Below, in pieces: positions 16,001 through 24,414 of a stretch of 33,021 bases of DNA. The position numbers and the translations under genes were made by a program. Source of the DNA: Dehalococcoidia bacterium SM23_28_2 (GTDB lineage Bacteria; Chloroflexota; Dehalococcoidia; SM23-28-2); assembly GCA_001303545.1 (NCBI GenBank), contig LJUA01000018.1, positions 1 through 33,021 of the forward strand, written 5' to 3'. The notes beneath the pieces are model-generated. The model was not told the origin of the DNA and did no database searches. It saw only the letters and a program-made list of their open reading frames with translations. The number at the start of each line of letters is the position of its first letter. Position 1 is the stretch's first letter.

Positions 16001-17092
16001 ATGCGATTCGTCGTGCTGGGCGGCGCAGGAGACATGGGCAATGAGGCAGTGCGCACCCTCGCCAATCATCCAGATGTGAGCGAGGTGATGGTGGCCGAGC
16101 TCAACCTGGCAGCGGCAGAGCAACTGGCCGCCGAGCTTGGCGGCCCTGTGCGGGCCTGCCGAGTGGATGCCACTGACCACCAGGCGCTGGTGGAAACCAT
16201 TCGGGGTTATGACGTGGCCCTCGGTTTTGTTGGCCCCTTTGTCTACTTTGAGGGGCCCGTGGCCCGGGCGGCCATCGACGCTGGTGTGCACTACGTTAGC
16301 ATCGCCGACGACTACGAGGCAGCACGGGAGGCCCTGGCGCTGGACGAGGCGGCCAAGAAGGCAGGGGTGGCGGTGCTCACCGGCTTGGGCAACTGCCCCG
16401 GCCTGACCAACCTGGTGGCCAAGAAGGGGGCCCAGGCCATGAGTCAGCCTCGCCGCATCCACATCGCCTGGTTTGGCGGCGCTGACGATGCCGGCGGCTA
16501 TGCCAACTATCGCCATGCAGTGCACATCTTCTGCGGCAAGGTGCCCTCCTTCCAGGGCGGGCGAGAAGTGCTGGTTCGCTCCGGCAGTGGCAGGGAGATA
16601 GTGCAGTTTCCGCCGCCCTGTGGTCGCCTGCCGGTCTACCACACTGGGCACGCCGAGCCGGTTACGATCCCCAAGAATATCGCCGGCCTGGAGACGGTGA
16701 CCCTCAAGGGCGGCATCTGGCCGGGCTGGCTTGCCCGGGCGGGCATCCTGCTGGAGCGCGTGGGCCTGGTGCGCGGCGACCGAAGTCAGAAATTCTGGGC
16801 CGACTTCTTCTATCGCCTCCTGCCGCGGCTTCCGAGCGGGAAGTGCACGGTATCTGGCTTTCGGGTCGACGTATACGGGGAGGAGAACGGCCGCCAGGCG
16901 CACCGCTGGTACACCTGCGTGGGGCGGATGAAGTGCATCACCAGCATCCCGGCTGCCCTGGGAGCAGTGACACTGGCCAGAGGGGAGATCAGTGAGCGGG
17001 GCGTCTTTGCCCCGGAGGCGGTTATCGACCCTGCGCCTTTCCTGGCCGAGCTGGAGCCGCTCGGCGTGAAGATCGAGGAACACGAGGGGTAG
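16001..17092 (+). CDS. Saccharopine dehydrogenase-family NAD(P)-binding protein
   Basis: 363 residues starting with a Rossmann fold (MRFVVLGGAGDMG, GxGxxG type), followed by an aspartate-rich VDATDHQAL, GPFVYFEGPVARAAIDAGVHYV and LGNCPGLTNLVAKK, all typical of the saccharopine dehydrogenase/lysine-ketoglutarate reductase superfamily. Members reduce or oxidise amino-acid adducts, or are simply dehydrogenases of unknown substrate. ATG 16001 has GAAGGGAG upstream. It is probably co-transcribed with the M24 peptidase and MBL hydrolase, which suggests a shared small-molecule catabolic role, though no pathway can be proposed with confidence. Confidence 0.8.
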   Translation: MRFVVLGGAGDMGNEAVRTLANHPDVSEVMVAELNLAAAEQLAAELGGPVRACRVDATDHQALVETIRGYDVALGFVGPFVYFEGPVARAAIDAGVHYVSIADDYEAAREALALDEAAKKAGVAVLTGLGNCPGLTNLVAKKGAQAMSQPRRIHIAWFGGADDAGGYANYRHAVHIFCGKVPSFQGGREVLVRSGSGREIVQFPPPCGRLPVYHTGHAEPVTIPKNIAGLETVTLKGGIWPGWLARAGILLERVGLVRGDRSQKFWADFFYRLLPRLPSGKCTVSGFRVDVYGEENGRQAHRWYTCVGRMKCITSIPAALGAVTLARGEISERGVFAPEAVIDPAPFLAELEPLGVKIEEHEG

Positions 17093-17131
17093 ATAGCCAA
17101 GACGCTGTTTGATGGTCAAGGAGGCATTGCC

Positions 17132-18448
17132 ATGGGGACGGTGATGGATCTGGCGGAGAAGATGTGGAGCGGAGAGGTCACCACCGATGAGCATCACGCT
17201 TGGACCCCCGTCGGCGACATCGAGGAGATCGCGGAGGGGGCGATCTTCTACCGTTCCTTCGCCAATGTAACCGCCTTCGAGACAGAGGATGGCCTGGTGC
17301 TGGTAGACACTGGTGCTTACTTCAACCAGAGGCAGACCTTCCAGTCCATTCGGTCGTGGTCGAAGGCGAGGCTGAACACCGCCGTCTACACCCACGGCCA
17401 CGTGGACCACGTTTTCGGCGTGCCTCCGTTCGCTGAGGAGGCCGGCGAGCGCGGCTGGCCACGGCCGCGGGTGGTCGGCCACGAGGCGGTCGCCGCTCGC
17501 TTCCAGCGGTACATCCTGACGGCTGGCTACAACAGCATCATCAACACGCGCCAGTTTGGAGCCGATGCCTTGAGGTCAACCAGGGGCAGCGAAATGGCGC
17601 CGCCGCTCACCATCCAGTGGCCGACCGAATACACCTACCCCGACACCACCTACACGCGTTCCCTGGCGTTGACGGTGGGTGGAGAGCGGTTCGAGCTCTA
17701 TCATGACCGCGGAGAGACCGACGATCACACGTGGGTATGGGTACCTGACCGGAAGGTTCTCTGCCCGGGCGACCTCTTCATCTGGGTGGTGCCCAACGCC
17801 GGCAACCCCCAGAAGGTGCAGCGCTACCCTTTGGAGTGGGCGCGGGCCCTTCGCAAGATGGCGGCGCTGGAGGCAGAGGTGCTCTCGCCGGGGCACGGCG
17901 TGATCGTGGTCGGCAGGGAGCGGGTGCAGCAGGCCCTGACCGATACTGCGGAATTCCTGGAATCGCTGCACGATCAGACAGTGGCCTTAATGAACCAGGG
18001 CGCGACTCTGGATACCATCGTGCACACGGTTCGCCCACCGGCTCACCTCGAGGGGCGGCCCTACCTGCAGCCGGTCTACGACGAGCCGGAATTCATTGTG
18101 AGGAACATCTGGCGGCTATACGGCGGCTGGTACGATGGCACGCCCTCGCATCTGAAGCCGGCACCGGAGGGGCGGCAGGGAGCGGAGATCGCCAGTCTGG
18201 CCGGCGGGGTGCGGCCGCTTGTCGAGCGCGCTCGACAGCTGATGGCCGACGGGCAGCTAGCTATGGCCAGCCACCTTGTTGACTGGGCGATGGCGGCCGA
18301 GGCGGACAACGCCGAGGTGCACGAGGTGCGCGCTGAAGTCTACTCTCGTCGCGCCGACGAGTCGCGAGCGACTATGACCCGCGGCATCTTCCGAGCGGCG
18401 GCATGGGACTCGCGGACGGCGCTCGAAAGGCAAGAGGTACAAGACTAG
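17132..18448 (+). CDS. Alkyl sulfatase-like MBL-fold hydrolase
   Basis: 438 residues. The metallo-beta-lactamase domain has THGHVDH (His88, His90, Asp92, His93 ligands) and LSPGHGV. The following sequence (YILTAGYNSIINTRQF, RGETDDHTWVWVPD, NIWRLYGGWYDG) and C-terminal helices (ARQLMADGQLAMASHLVDWA) match the SdsA1-type alkyl sulfatase family with its dimerisation domain. Characterised members, of about 650 residues, cleave primary alkyl sulfates and have a C-terminal SCP2-like domain; that domain is absent here. There is no clear signal peptide, so it appears cytoplasmic. ATG 17132 has AAGGAGG 7 nt upstream. Last gene of the M24/saccharopine-dehydrogenase-like run. Confidence 0.85.
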   Translation: MGTVMDLAEKMWSGEVTTDEHHAWTPVGDIEEIAEGAIFYRSFANVTAFETEDGLVLVDTGAYFNQRQTFQSIRSWSKARLNTAVYTHGHVDHVFGVPPFAEEAGERGWPRPRVVGHEAVAARFQRYILTAGYNSIINTRQFGADALRSTRGSEMAPPLTIQWPTEYTYPDTTYTRSLALTVGGERFELYHDRGETDDHTWVWVPDRKVLCPGDLFIWVVPNAGNPQKVQRYPLEWARALRKMAALEAEVLSPGHGVIVVGRERVQQALTDTAEFLESLHDQTVALMNQGATLDTIVHTVRPPAHLEGRPYLQPVYDEPEFIVRNIWRLYGGWYDGTPSHLKPAPEGRQGAEIASLAGGVRPLVERARQLMADGQLAMASHLVDWAMAAEADNAEVHEVRAEVYSRRADESRATMTRGIFRAAAWDSRTALERQEVQD

Positions 18449-18491
18449 AACAACTCTGAGCATGCCAGAGATTTCTGGTAACGATTTTCTA

Positions 18492-18519
18492 TTGACAATG
18501 GCTCGCCTGGCGATAAGAT
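18492..18519 (+). promoter_or_regulatory. Candidate promoter of the hopanoid operon
   Basis: TTGACA (18492-18497), a 16-nt spacer and TAAGAT (18514-18519). It would leave a 5' leader of about 280 nt before hpnC. The gap 18449-18808 holds no supported gene; a minus-strand reading there has codon use unlike the neighbours. Confidence 0.5.
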
Positions 18520-18808
18520 GTTGTCTAAGTAATGGGAGAGGAGGGATTTTACAGCTAACCTAGCATTTATCTGCTCGTCACAGGGATTGGGGCAGAGGTG
18601 GAGAGGGTTGGAATCGTCCTTGGGTGGTGCAGAGGCAACATCAGCGGCTATCGTCATTTTGTTCTTCATGTAATCCCCGAAGCAGCTCCTGAGGACGCTC
18701 CCCGTATCTCCCACCTGTTGCCCGAGCATCTGTGATGTTGACGCCCGCCATTTGGTGAGCGGGCGGTTGGGCTGTACTTTTGTGCGCTCGGCCAGAAGGA
18801 GGGGACCG

Positions 18809-19696
18809 CTGAAAGGGCAAGCGGCCAACGTGTGCACGCCTGCTGACGCGCTTGTCTACTGTCGGCAGCTCGCCGTGAGCCACTACGAGAACTTCACCGT
18901 GGCCTCCTGGCTGCTACCCAGCGCGCTTCGTCAGCATGTCTATGCCGTCTACGCCTTCTGCCGCCACGTGGACGACCTCGGCGACGAAGCGCCGGGCGAC
19001 CGGCTGAAGCTGCTGGACGACTGGCAGGCCGACCTGGAGCGCTGCTACGACTCGACGCCCAGTCATCCCATCCTCGTGGCCCTCCAGGAGACTATTCGCT
19101 GTTTCGCGATTCCGCCGCAGCCCTTCCTGAAGCTCATCGAGGCCAACCGCATGGACCAGCGGACAAGCCGCCATCGCACCTTCGAGGAGCTCCTCCACTA
19201 CTGCGATCACTCGGCCAACCCTGTCGGCCACCTGTTCCTGTACCTGTTCGGCTACAGAGACTCCGAGCGCCAGGGGTTCGCCGATGCTACCTGCACCGCT
19301 TTGCAGCTGACCAACTTCTGGCAGGACATCGCTGTCGATCTGGGCAAAGGCCGGGTGTACATACCGCAGGAGGACATGGCCCGCTTCGGCTACTCCGAGG
19401 AGGAGCTGAAGGGCGGCATCGTGAACGATAGCTTCCGCGTTCTCATGGCCTTCGAGGTCGACCGGACAAGGGAGTTGTTCGCCAAAGGGCTGGGCCTGCT
19501 GGACATGGTGGATGGCCGTCTGAGGGTCGACGTCAAGCTGTTCAGCCTGGGCGGCCTGGCTGTCCTGAAAGCGCTGGAGAGGAGCGGCTACGACGTCTTT
19601 CGGCGAAGGCCGCGGCTCTCCCGCTGGCAGAAGGCGGGCCTCTTTGTGCGCGGCCTTCTGCTTGGCCGGCCGAAAGTGAAAGCCGGGAGGGTGTGA
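18809..19696 (+). CDS. hpnC: Hydroxysqualene synthase HpnC
   Basis: About 295 residues of the squalene/phytoene synthase family. The first Asp-rich motif is CRHVDDLGDE and the second NFWQDIAVDLGKGRVYIP, the latter wording being typical of HpnC. In the HpnCDE route HpnC converts presqualene diphosphate to hydroxysqualene. The start is uncertain. AAGGAGG (18796-18802) is perfectly spaced (6 nt) from CTG 18809, which would give MKGQAANVCTP. GTG 18830 is too far from that site, and TTG 18752 or GTG 18755 would add a doubtful extension. The stop abuts the GTG start of hpnD, so the two are almost certainly co-translated. Confidence 0.88.
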   Translation: MKGQAANVCTPADALVYCRQLAVSHYENFTVASWLLPSALRQHVYAVYAFCRHVDDLGDEAPGDRLKLLDDWQADLERCYDSTPSHPILVALQETIRCFAIPPQPFLKLIEANRMDQRTSRHRTFEELLHYCDHSANPVGHLFLYLFGYRDSERQGFADATCTALQLTNFWQDIAVDLGKGRVYIPQEDMARFGYSEEELKGGIVNDSFRVLMAFEVDRTRELFAKGLGLLDMVDGRLRVDVKLFSLGGLAVLKALERSGYDVFRRRPRLSRWQKAGLFVRGLLLGRPKVKAGRV

Positions 19697-20560
19697 GTGG
19701 TGGAGGGTTCATTGCAGGCGGCCTATCGATACTGCCAGGAGCTGGCCAGACGGGAAGCGAGAAACTTCTACTACGGCTTTGTTCTCCTGCCGCCAGAAAA
19801 GAGGCGCGCTATCTACGCCGTCTACGCTTTCGCCCGGCGCTGCGATGACATTACGGACGACAACCTGGAGCCTGAGGAGAAGGTCCGACGGCTGGCTGAA
19901 TATCGTCGCTCGTTGGGCCAGTGCCTGGGCGGGCATCCTTCTGGCCCTGTCTTCCTGGCCCTGCGGGATACCATTCTCCGATTCCGTATTCCGGCCGAGT
20001 ACTTCTGGCAGCTCATGGACGGCGTGGAGATGGACCTGACCGTGCGTCGCTATCCCAACTTCGCCGAACTGCGCCGCTACTGCTACGGCGTCGCCTCCAC
20101 TGTGGGGCTTATCTGCATCGAGGTCTTCGGCTACCGGGAAGGCGAGCAAGCCCGCCAGCACGCCGAAGACCTGGGCATTGCCTTGCAGCTTACAAACATC
20201 CTGCGGGATATCCGTGAGGACGCTGAGAGGGATCGCATCTACATACCTCAGGATGAGATGGAGCGCTTTGGCTGCTCGGAGACCGAGATCCTTGAAGGCA
20301 TCGCCAGTGAAGCGTCCGTGCGCCTCATGCGGTTCCAGGTTGAGCGAGCGCGCGAGTACTTCGAGCAGGGACGAAGGCTGTTGCCTCTCCTCCCTCGCCG
20401 CTCCCGCGCCTGCACGGCCGTCCTCCAGGGGATCTACAGCCGGATCCTGGAACGCATCGAGGCCCAGCCATCCACTGTGCTGCGAGAGCGGGTCAGCCTG
20501 AGCGGCGGCCAGAAGCTGGCCCTGGCCGGCCGGGAGCTTGTTCGGAGCCTGATGGCATGA
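19697..20560 (+). CDS. hpnD: Presqualene diphosphate synthase HpnD
   Basis: 287 residues of the squalene/phytoene synthase family, paralogous to the upstream gene. It has YAFARRCDDITDD and NILRDIREDAERDRIYIP as the two Asp-rich motifs that bind the magnesium diphosphates. In the HpnCDE route this enzyme joins two farnesyl diphosphates to presqualene diphosphate. The start is GTG 19697 with GGGAGGG 5 nt upstream, inside the end of hpnC. The stop overlaps the hpnE start (ATGA at 20557-20560). A phytoene synthase reading is possible on family grounds alone, but gene order with hpnC, hpnE and the hopene cyclase makes HpnD much more likely. Confidence 0.9.
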   Translation: MVEGSLQAAYRYCQELARREARNFYYGFVLLPPEKRRAIYAVYAFARRCDDITDDNLEPEEKVRRLAEYRRSLGQCLGGHPSGPVFLALRDTILRFRIPAEYFWQLMDGVEMDLTVRRYPNFAELRRYCYGVASTVGLICIEVFGYREGEQARQHAEDLGIALQLTNILRDIREDAERDRIYIPQDEMERFGCSETEILEGIASEASVRLMRFQVERAREYFEQGRRLLPLLPRRSRACTAVLQGIYSRILERIEAQPSTVLRERVSLSGGQKLALAGRELVRSLMA

Positions 20561-22008
20561 GCGAGGGAGGGCCGCGGGTGGTCATCGTCGGTGGCGGTCT
20601 CGCTGGCCTGGCGGCGGCCTGCGGGGTGGCGGATCGGGGATACAGCGTCGCCCTCGTCGAGCGGCGGCCCTCGCTGGGTGGGCGTGCCTGGTCCTTTTCC
20701 CACCCCCAGGGGCAGGGAGAGGTGGACAACGGCCAGCACGTGTTCCTGAAGTGCTGCACCTACTACATCCGCTTCCTCCAGAAGCTGGACGTTTGGGACA
20801 AGACCCACATGCAGAAGCGGTTGCGGGTGCCCGTCGTCGATTCCCACAGAGGTGTCAGCAGCCTGGAGAGCTCTCCCCTGCCCGCTCCCTTCCATCTCCT
20901 GCCTTCCTTCCTGCGCTTCCGTCATCTCTCTCCTCTGGACAAGGCGCGGGCGGCCTACGCTATGCTCTCTATCCGCTTCACCGACCGGACGAAGAGCGAT
21001 GAGCTCGATTCGATCAGCTTCTATCGCTGGCTGCGAGAGCACGGCCAGAGCGAGGCGGCCATCGACCGCTTCTGGAACCTGATCGTTCTGGCTACGCTCA
21101 ACGATGATGTGCGAATGGTCAGCGCTGACCTGGCGCTGATGGTCTTTCAGGAGGGTTTCCTCAAACGCGCCGATGGGGCCAACGTTGGCTACGCGACGGT
21201 GGGGCTTACCAGCCTGATCGGCCGGGAGGCCCGCCGCTACATCGAGGAGCGGGGCGGCCGTGTCATTTTGGGCCAGGCGACGCAAGAGCTTCTTCTCGAG
21301 GGGGAGCGCATAGCGGGCGCCAGGCTGGCCGACGGCAGCATACTGCGAGGGCAGTGGTACGTCTGCGCGGTGCCTCACCAGGTGCTGCTCGCCGTCATTC
21401 CGCCCGGCCTTCGCGGCGATCCCTTTTTCCGGCGGGCGAGCGAGCTGGCCACAACCCCCATCATCAACATCCACCTGTGGTATGACCGGCCGGTCATGGC
21501 TCTCGACTTCGCCGCCTTCATCAACAGCGAGGCGCAATGGGTGTTCAACAAGAGCAAGATGTGGCATCTGGCCGGCGACGGTCAGTACCTGGACATTTCC
21601 CTCAGCGGCGCGCGGCAGTATATCGACCTACCCAAGGAAGAGCTGGTCGAGCGCTTTGCTCGCGAGCTTCGCAGGCTGTTCCCCAAGGCTCGCCAGGCGC
21701 GGTTAGAGCGCTGGCTGGTGATGAAGGAGCGGCAGGCCACGTTCGCTGCGGCGCCGGGCTCCGGCGGATACCGCCTGCCCTGTCGTACGCCCATCGATAA
21801 CCTTTTCCTGGCGGGCGATTGGACGGCTACGGGGTGGCCGGCGACCATGGAGAGCGCCGTCCGCAGCGGCGTTGCCTGCGCCGAGGGAATAGCGCGCCTG
21901 GCGTCTCGGCCTGAACAGAGAGGGGGTGATCAACAGCGCTTGGAAACGACTACCGAGGGCTCAGAGAGAAGCAATCTTCGTTTATCATCCATCGGGGGCA
22001 AGGCATGA
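20557..22008 (+). CDS. hpnE: Squalene-forming FAD-dependent dehydrogenase HpnE
   Basis: 483 residues. The N-terminus holds the dinucleotide-binding motif VVIVGGGLAGLAAACG and the following LVERRPSLGGRAWSF, typical of the phytoene desaturase/squalene-associated amine oxidase family. The C-terminal FAD motif is NLFLAGDWTATGWPATMESA. HpnE reduces hydroxysqualene to squalene in the HpnCDE pathway. Translation is coupled to hpnD by a 4-nt ATGA overlap. The last 40 residues are polar and diverge from the family core; they run into another 4-nt overlap with ispH. Confidence 0.9.
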   Translation: MSEGGPRVVIVGGGLAGLAAACGVADRGYSVALVERRPSLGGRAWSFSHPQGQGEVDNGQHVFLKCCTYYIRFLQKLDVWDKTHMQKRLRVPVVDSHRGVSSLESSPLPAPFHLLPSFLRFRHLSPLDKARAAYAMLSIRFTDRTKSDELDSISFYRWLREHGQSEAAIDRFWNLIVLATLNDDVRMVSADLALMVFQEGFLKRADGANVGYATVGLTSLIGREARRYIEERGGRVILGQATQELLLEGERIAGARLADGSILRGQWYVCAVPHQVLLAVIPPGLRGDPFFRRASELATTPIINIHLWYDRPVMALDFAAFINSEAQWVFNKSKMWHLAGDGQYLDISLSGARQYIDLPKEELVERFARELRRLFPKARQARLERWLVMKERQATFAAAPGSGGYRLPCRTPIDNLFLAGDWTATGWPATMESAVRSGVACAEGIARLASRPEQRGGDQQRLETTTEGSERSNLRLSSIGGKA

Positions 22009-23348
22009 AGATCAAGAAAGCCAAAGCCCTAGGCTTTTGTTTTGGAGTGCGCCGAGCCATCGAGGTGGTGGAGCGAGGGGTGGAGGAGTACGGGCCTATC
22101 GACAGCCTGGGCTCAATAGTGCACAATCCGGAAGTGGTTAAACGCTTGGCTGCCAAGGGCGTTAACGTAGTGGACGGACTGGAGCGCATCCGGAAAGGCA
22201 CGGTTGCCATCACCGCCCATGGAGCGAGACCGGAGGTGATGCATGAGGCGGCGGCGCGAGGGCTGCGCCTGATCGATGCCACCTGCCCCATCGTGCGCAA
22301 GTTGCAGAAGATGGCCCAGCGTCTGCAGGGCGATGGCTTCCAGGTGTTGATCTACGGTGACGCAGATCATCCGGAGGTGCAGGCCGTCCTCGCCTGGACC
22401 AACGGCGATGGCTGTGCCTTGCAGAACCCGGAGGCGCCGCTGGCGCTTCACGGACGGAGGGTGGCCCTGCTCGCGCAGACTACCAAGAGCGAGGAATCCT
22501 TCACTGCTTTCGTGGCCAAGTTCATGACCAAAAACATCGGCTGCATAAACGAGCTGCGGGTCATAAACACCACCTGTCCGGAGACCGAGGAGCGTTACCA
22601 GGCGGCGCGTGGGTTGGCCAAGGAATGCGATCTCATTATCGTCGTAGGGGGCAGGAATAGCGCCAATACCCGCAAGCTGGCCGAGACCTGCATGGCTACC
22701 GGCGTGGAGACTCGGCAGGTGGAGACGGCGGCCGAGATCGATCCTGCCTGGCTGGCGGGCAAGGAGTCGGTGGGGGTGACCGCCGGCGCTTCTACCCCCG
22801 ACGAGTCCATCGAGCAGGTTGTGGAGCGCCTTCAGGGGCTGGCCGGTGAGAATCGGGTACCGGTGAGCGAGCAGAGCGAGGAACAACGGGAGGCCGTAAT
22901 GGGCGTGAAGTTCTCCTTTCGCAGCTTTACGATTCGCACGGACAAGGGGCCCCAGTTCATCGACGTCACCGATCGGGTCGCCGGTCTCGCTCAAGAGTCA
23001 GCCATCCATAACGGATTCGCCATCGTCTTCACTCGCCACACGACGGCGGCCATTCGCATCAACGAGAACGAACCCTTGCTCCTGCGTGACATGGAGGACT
23101 TCCTGAAGAAGGTCGCGCCTTCCCATGTGCACTACAACCACAACGACTTCAGCCGTCGTACAGTGAACATGAACGACGGCGAGGAACCGAACGGTCACTC
23201 CCACTGCCAGCAGTTGCTCCTGGGGGCGAGCGAAGCCGTTCCTATCGTCGATGGCCGGCTCCTACTGGGACAGTGGCAACGCCTCTTCCTAGTCGAACTC
23301 GACCGAGGCCGAGAGCGGGAGGTCGTGGTTCAGCTAGTGGGAGGCTAG
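22005..23348 (+). CDS. ispH: IspH (HMBPP reductase) fused to a YjbQ/UPF0047 domain
   Basis: 447 residues. Residues 1-280 are 4-hydroxy-3-methylbut-2-enyl diphosphate reductase, the last MEP-pathway enzyme. The three 4Fe-4S Cys are Cys12 (LGFCFGVRRA), Cys94 (DATCPIV) and Cys191 (NTTCPET). The active-site residues His40, His72, His122, Glu124 and the NSAN motif (219-221) are also present. After a polar linker, residues 299-447 form a complete UPF0047/YjbQ domain with FTRHTTAAIRINENE (His345) and NGHSH (His398, His400); E. coli YjbQ has weak thiamin-phosphate synthase activity. The frame is uninterrupted. However, GGGAGG 5 nt before ATG 22899 (Met299) could start a separate YjbQ protein. It supplies IPP/DMAPP for the operon. 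Confidence 0.9.
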   Translation: MKIKKAKALGFCFGVRRAIEVVERGVEEYGPIDSLGSIVHNPEVVKRLAAKGVNVVDGLERIRKGTVAITAHGARPEVMHEAAARGLRLIDATCPIVRKLQKMAQRLQGDGFQVLIYGDADHPEVQAVLAWTNGDGCALQNPEAPLALHGRRVALLAQTTKSEESFTAFVAKFMTKNIGCINELRVINTTCPETEERYQAARGLAKECDLIIVVGGRNSANTRKLAETCMATGVETRQVETAAEIDPAWLAGKESVGVTAGASTPDESIEQVVERLQGLAGENRVPVSEQSEEQREAVMGVKFSFRSFTIRTDKGPQFIDVTDRVAGLAQESAIHNGFAIVFTRHTTAAIRINENEPLLLRDMEDFLKKVAPSHVHYNHNDFSRRTVNMNDGEEPNGHSHCQQLLLGASEAVPIVDGRLLLGQWQRLFLVELDRGREREVVVQLVGG

Positions 23349-23349
23349 G

Positions 23350-24378
23350 GTGGCACTGCCCAGCCTTTTCGCCCGCTATCGCAGCGAGCTGGGGGAGTAT
23401 CTCCGTTCGGCTCTACCGGAGGGGAGCCCGGCGCTGCTCTATCGCATGATGCGCTACCACCTTGGCTGGGAGGACGAGCAGGGCCGTCCCCTGGCTGGAG
23501 AGGCGGGGAAGGCTCTCCGTCCCACTCTCTGCCTCTGGGCCTGTCAGGCAGTGGGCGGCGACTGGCGAACCGCTCTGCCGGCGGCGGCTGCCCTGGAGCT
23601 GGTGCACAATTTCTCTCTCGTGCATGACGACATCCAGGATGGGGACAGAGAGCGGCGCCATCGGCCGACGGCCTGGAGCGTGTGGGGCGAGCCCCAGGCG
23701 ATCAACGCCGGCGATAGCCTGCTGATCCTGGGCCGTCTTGTCACCTTGCGATTGGGGGAGAGAGGCGTGGCTCCGGCCAGGGTGATCGAGGCCTGCCGCG
23801 TGCTGGACAGGGCTTGCCTGACGATGATCGAGGGGCAGTGCCTGGATATCAGCTTCGAGGATCAGCGGGAGGTGAGCGTGGAGGCCTACCTTGACATGAT
23901 CGCCAGGAAGACGGGCGCTCTGCTGGGGGCCTCCCTTCATCTGGGCGCTCTGGTGGCCGTCGATGACGAGCCGCTGGTCGAACGGTTTGCCCGCTGTGGC
24001 CAACTCCTCGGCCTGGCCTTCCAGATCCGCGATGACATCCTGGGCGCGTGGGGCGCGGCCGATGTCACCGGCAAGCCGGTGGCGGCCGATATTCGCCGCC
24101 GCAAGAAGTCGCTGCCGGTGGTCTATGCCATGGCGGCGGCCGAGGCTGCTGAGCGCGAGCAGTTGCTTCGGCTCTACAGCCAGGGGGCGCCGAGCGAGGA
24201 GGAGGTGGGCATTGTGCTTGGGCTGCTGGACAGGCACGGGGCCTACGACTACTGTCAGCAGATGGCGCAGGAGCGTGTTGAGCAGGCCCTGGCGGAGCTG
24301 GCACCGATAGACATGGATCCGACAGCCCGACGCGAGCTGGAGGAAGTGGCCAGCTTCCTGCTGGAGCGAGACTTCTAG
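23350..24378 (+). CDS. Polyprenyl diphosphate synthase (FPP/GGPP type)
   Basis: 342 residues of the trans-isoprenyl diphosphate synthase family. The first Asp-rich motif is VHDDIQDGD (Asp93, Asp94, Asp97). The second is FQIRDDILGAWG (Asp228, Asp229), where the usual third Asp is Gly232, as in several actinobacterial and Chloroflexi relatives. It elongates DMAPP with IPP, most plausibly to farnesyl diphosphate here, because the operon needs FPP for HpnD. Chain length cannot be fixed from sequence. GTG 23350 lies 1 nt after the ispH-yjbQ stop, with GGAGG within the preceding codons. Confidence 0.88.
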   Translation: MALPSLFARYRSELGEYLRSALPEGSPALLYRMMRYHLGWEDEQGRPLAGEAGKALRPTLCLWACQAVGGDWRTALPAAAALELVHNFSLVHDDIQDGDRERRHRPTAWSVWGEPQAINAGDSLLILGRLVTLRLGERGVAPARVIEACRVLDRACLTMIEGQCLDISFEDQREVSVEAYLDMIARKTGALLGASLHLGALVAVDDEPLVERFARCGQLLGLAFQIRDDILGAWGAADVTGKPVAADIRRRKKSLPVVYAMAAAEAAEREQLLRLYSQGAPSEEEVGIVLGLLDRHGAYDYCQQMAQERVEQALAELAPIDMDPTARRELEEVASFLLERDF

Positions 24379-24414
24379 GCAGGCGGCGAGCGGACCGACA
24401 TCGAGGGGAGTTGC

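Noticed and set aside
15974..17482. Minus-strand ORF of 502 codons
   Set aside because: It is antisense to the saccharopine-dehydrogenase-like and MBL genes and its His/Pro/Gly-rich translation shows no family signal.
18445..18837. Minus-strand ORF of 130 codons in the hopanoid leader
   Set aside because: It overlaps the promoter and the hpnC ribosome site, has codon use unlike the neighbours, and matches no family.
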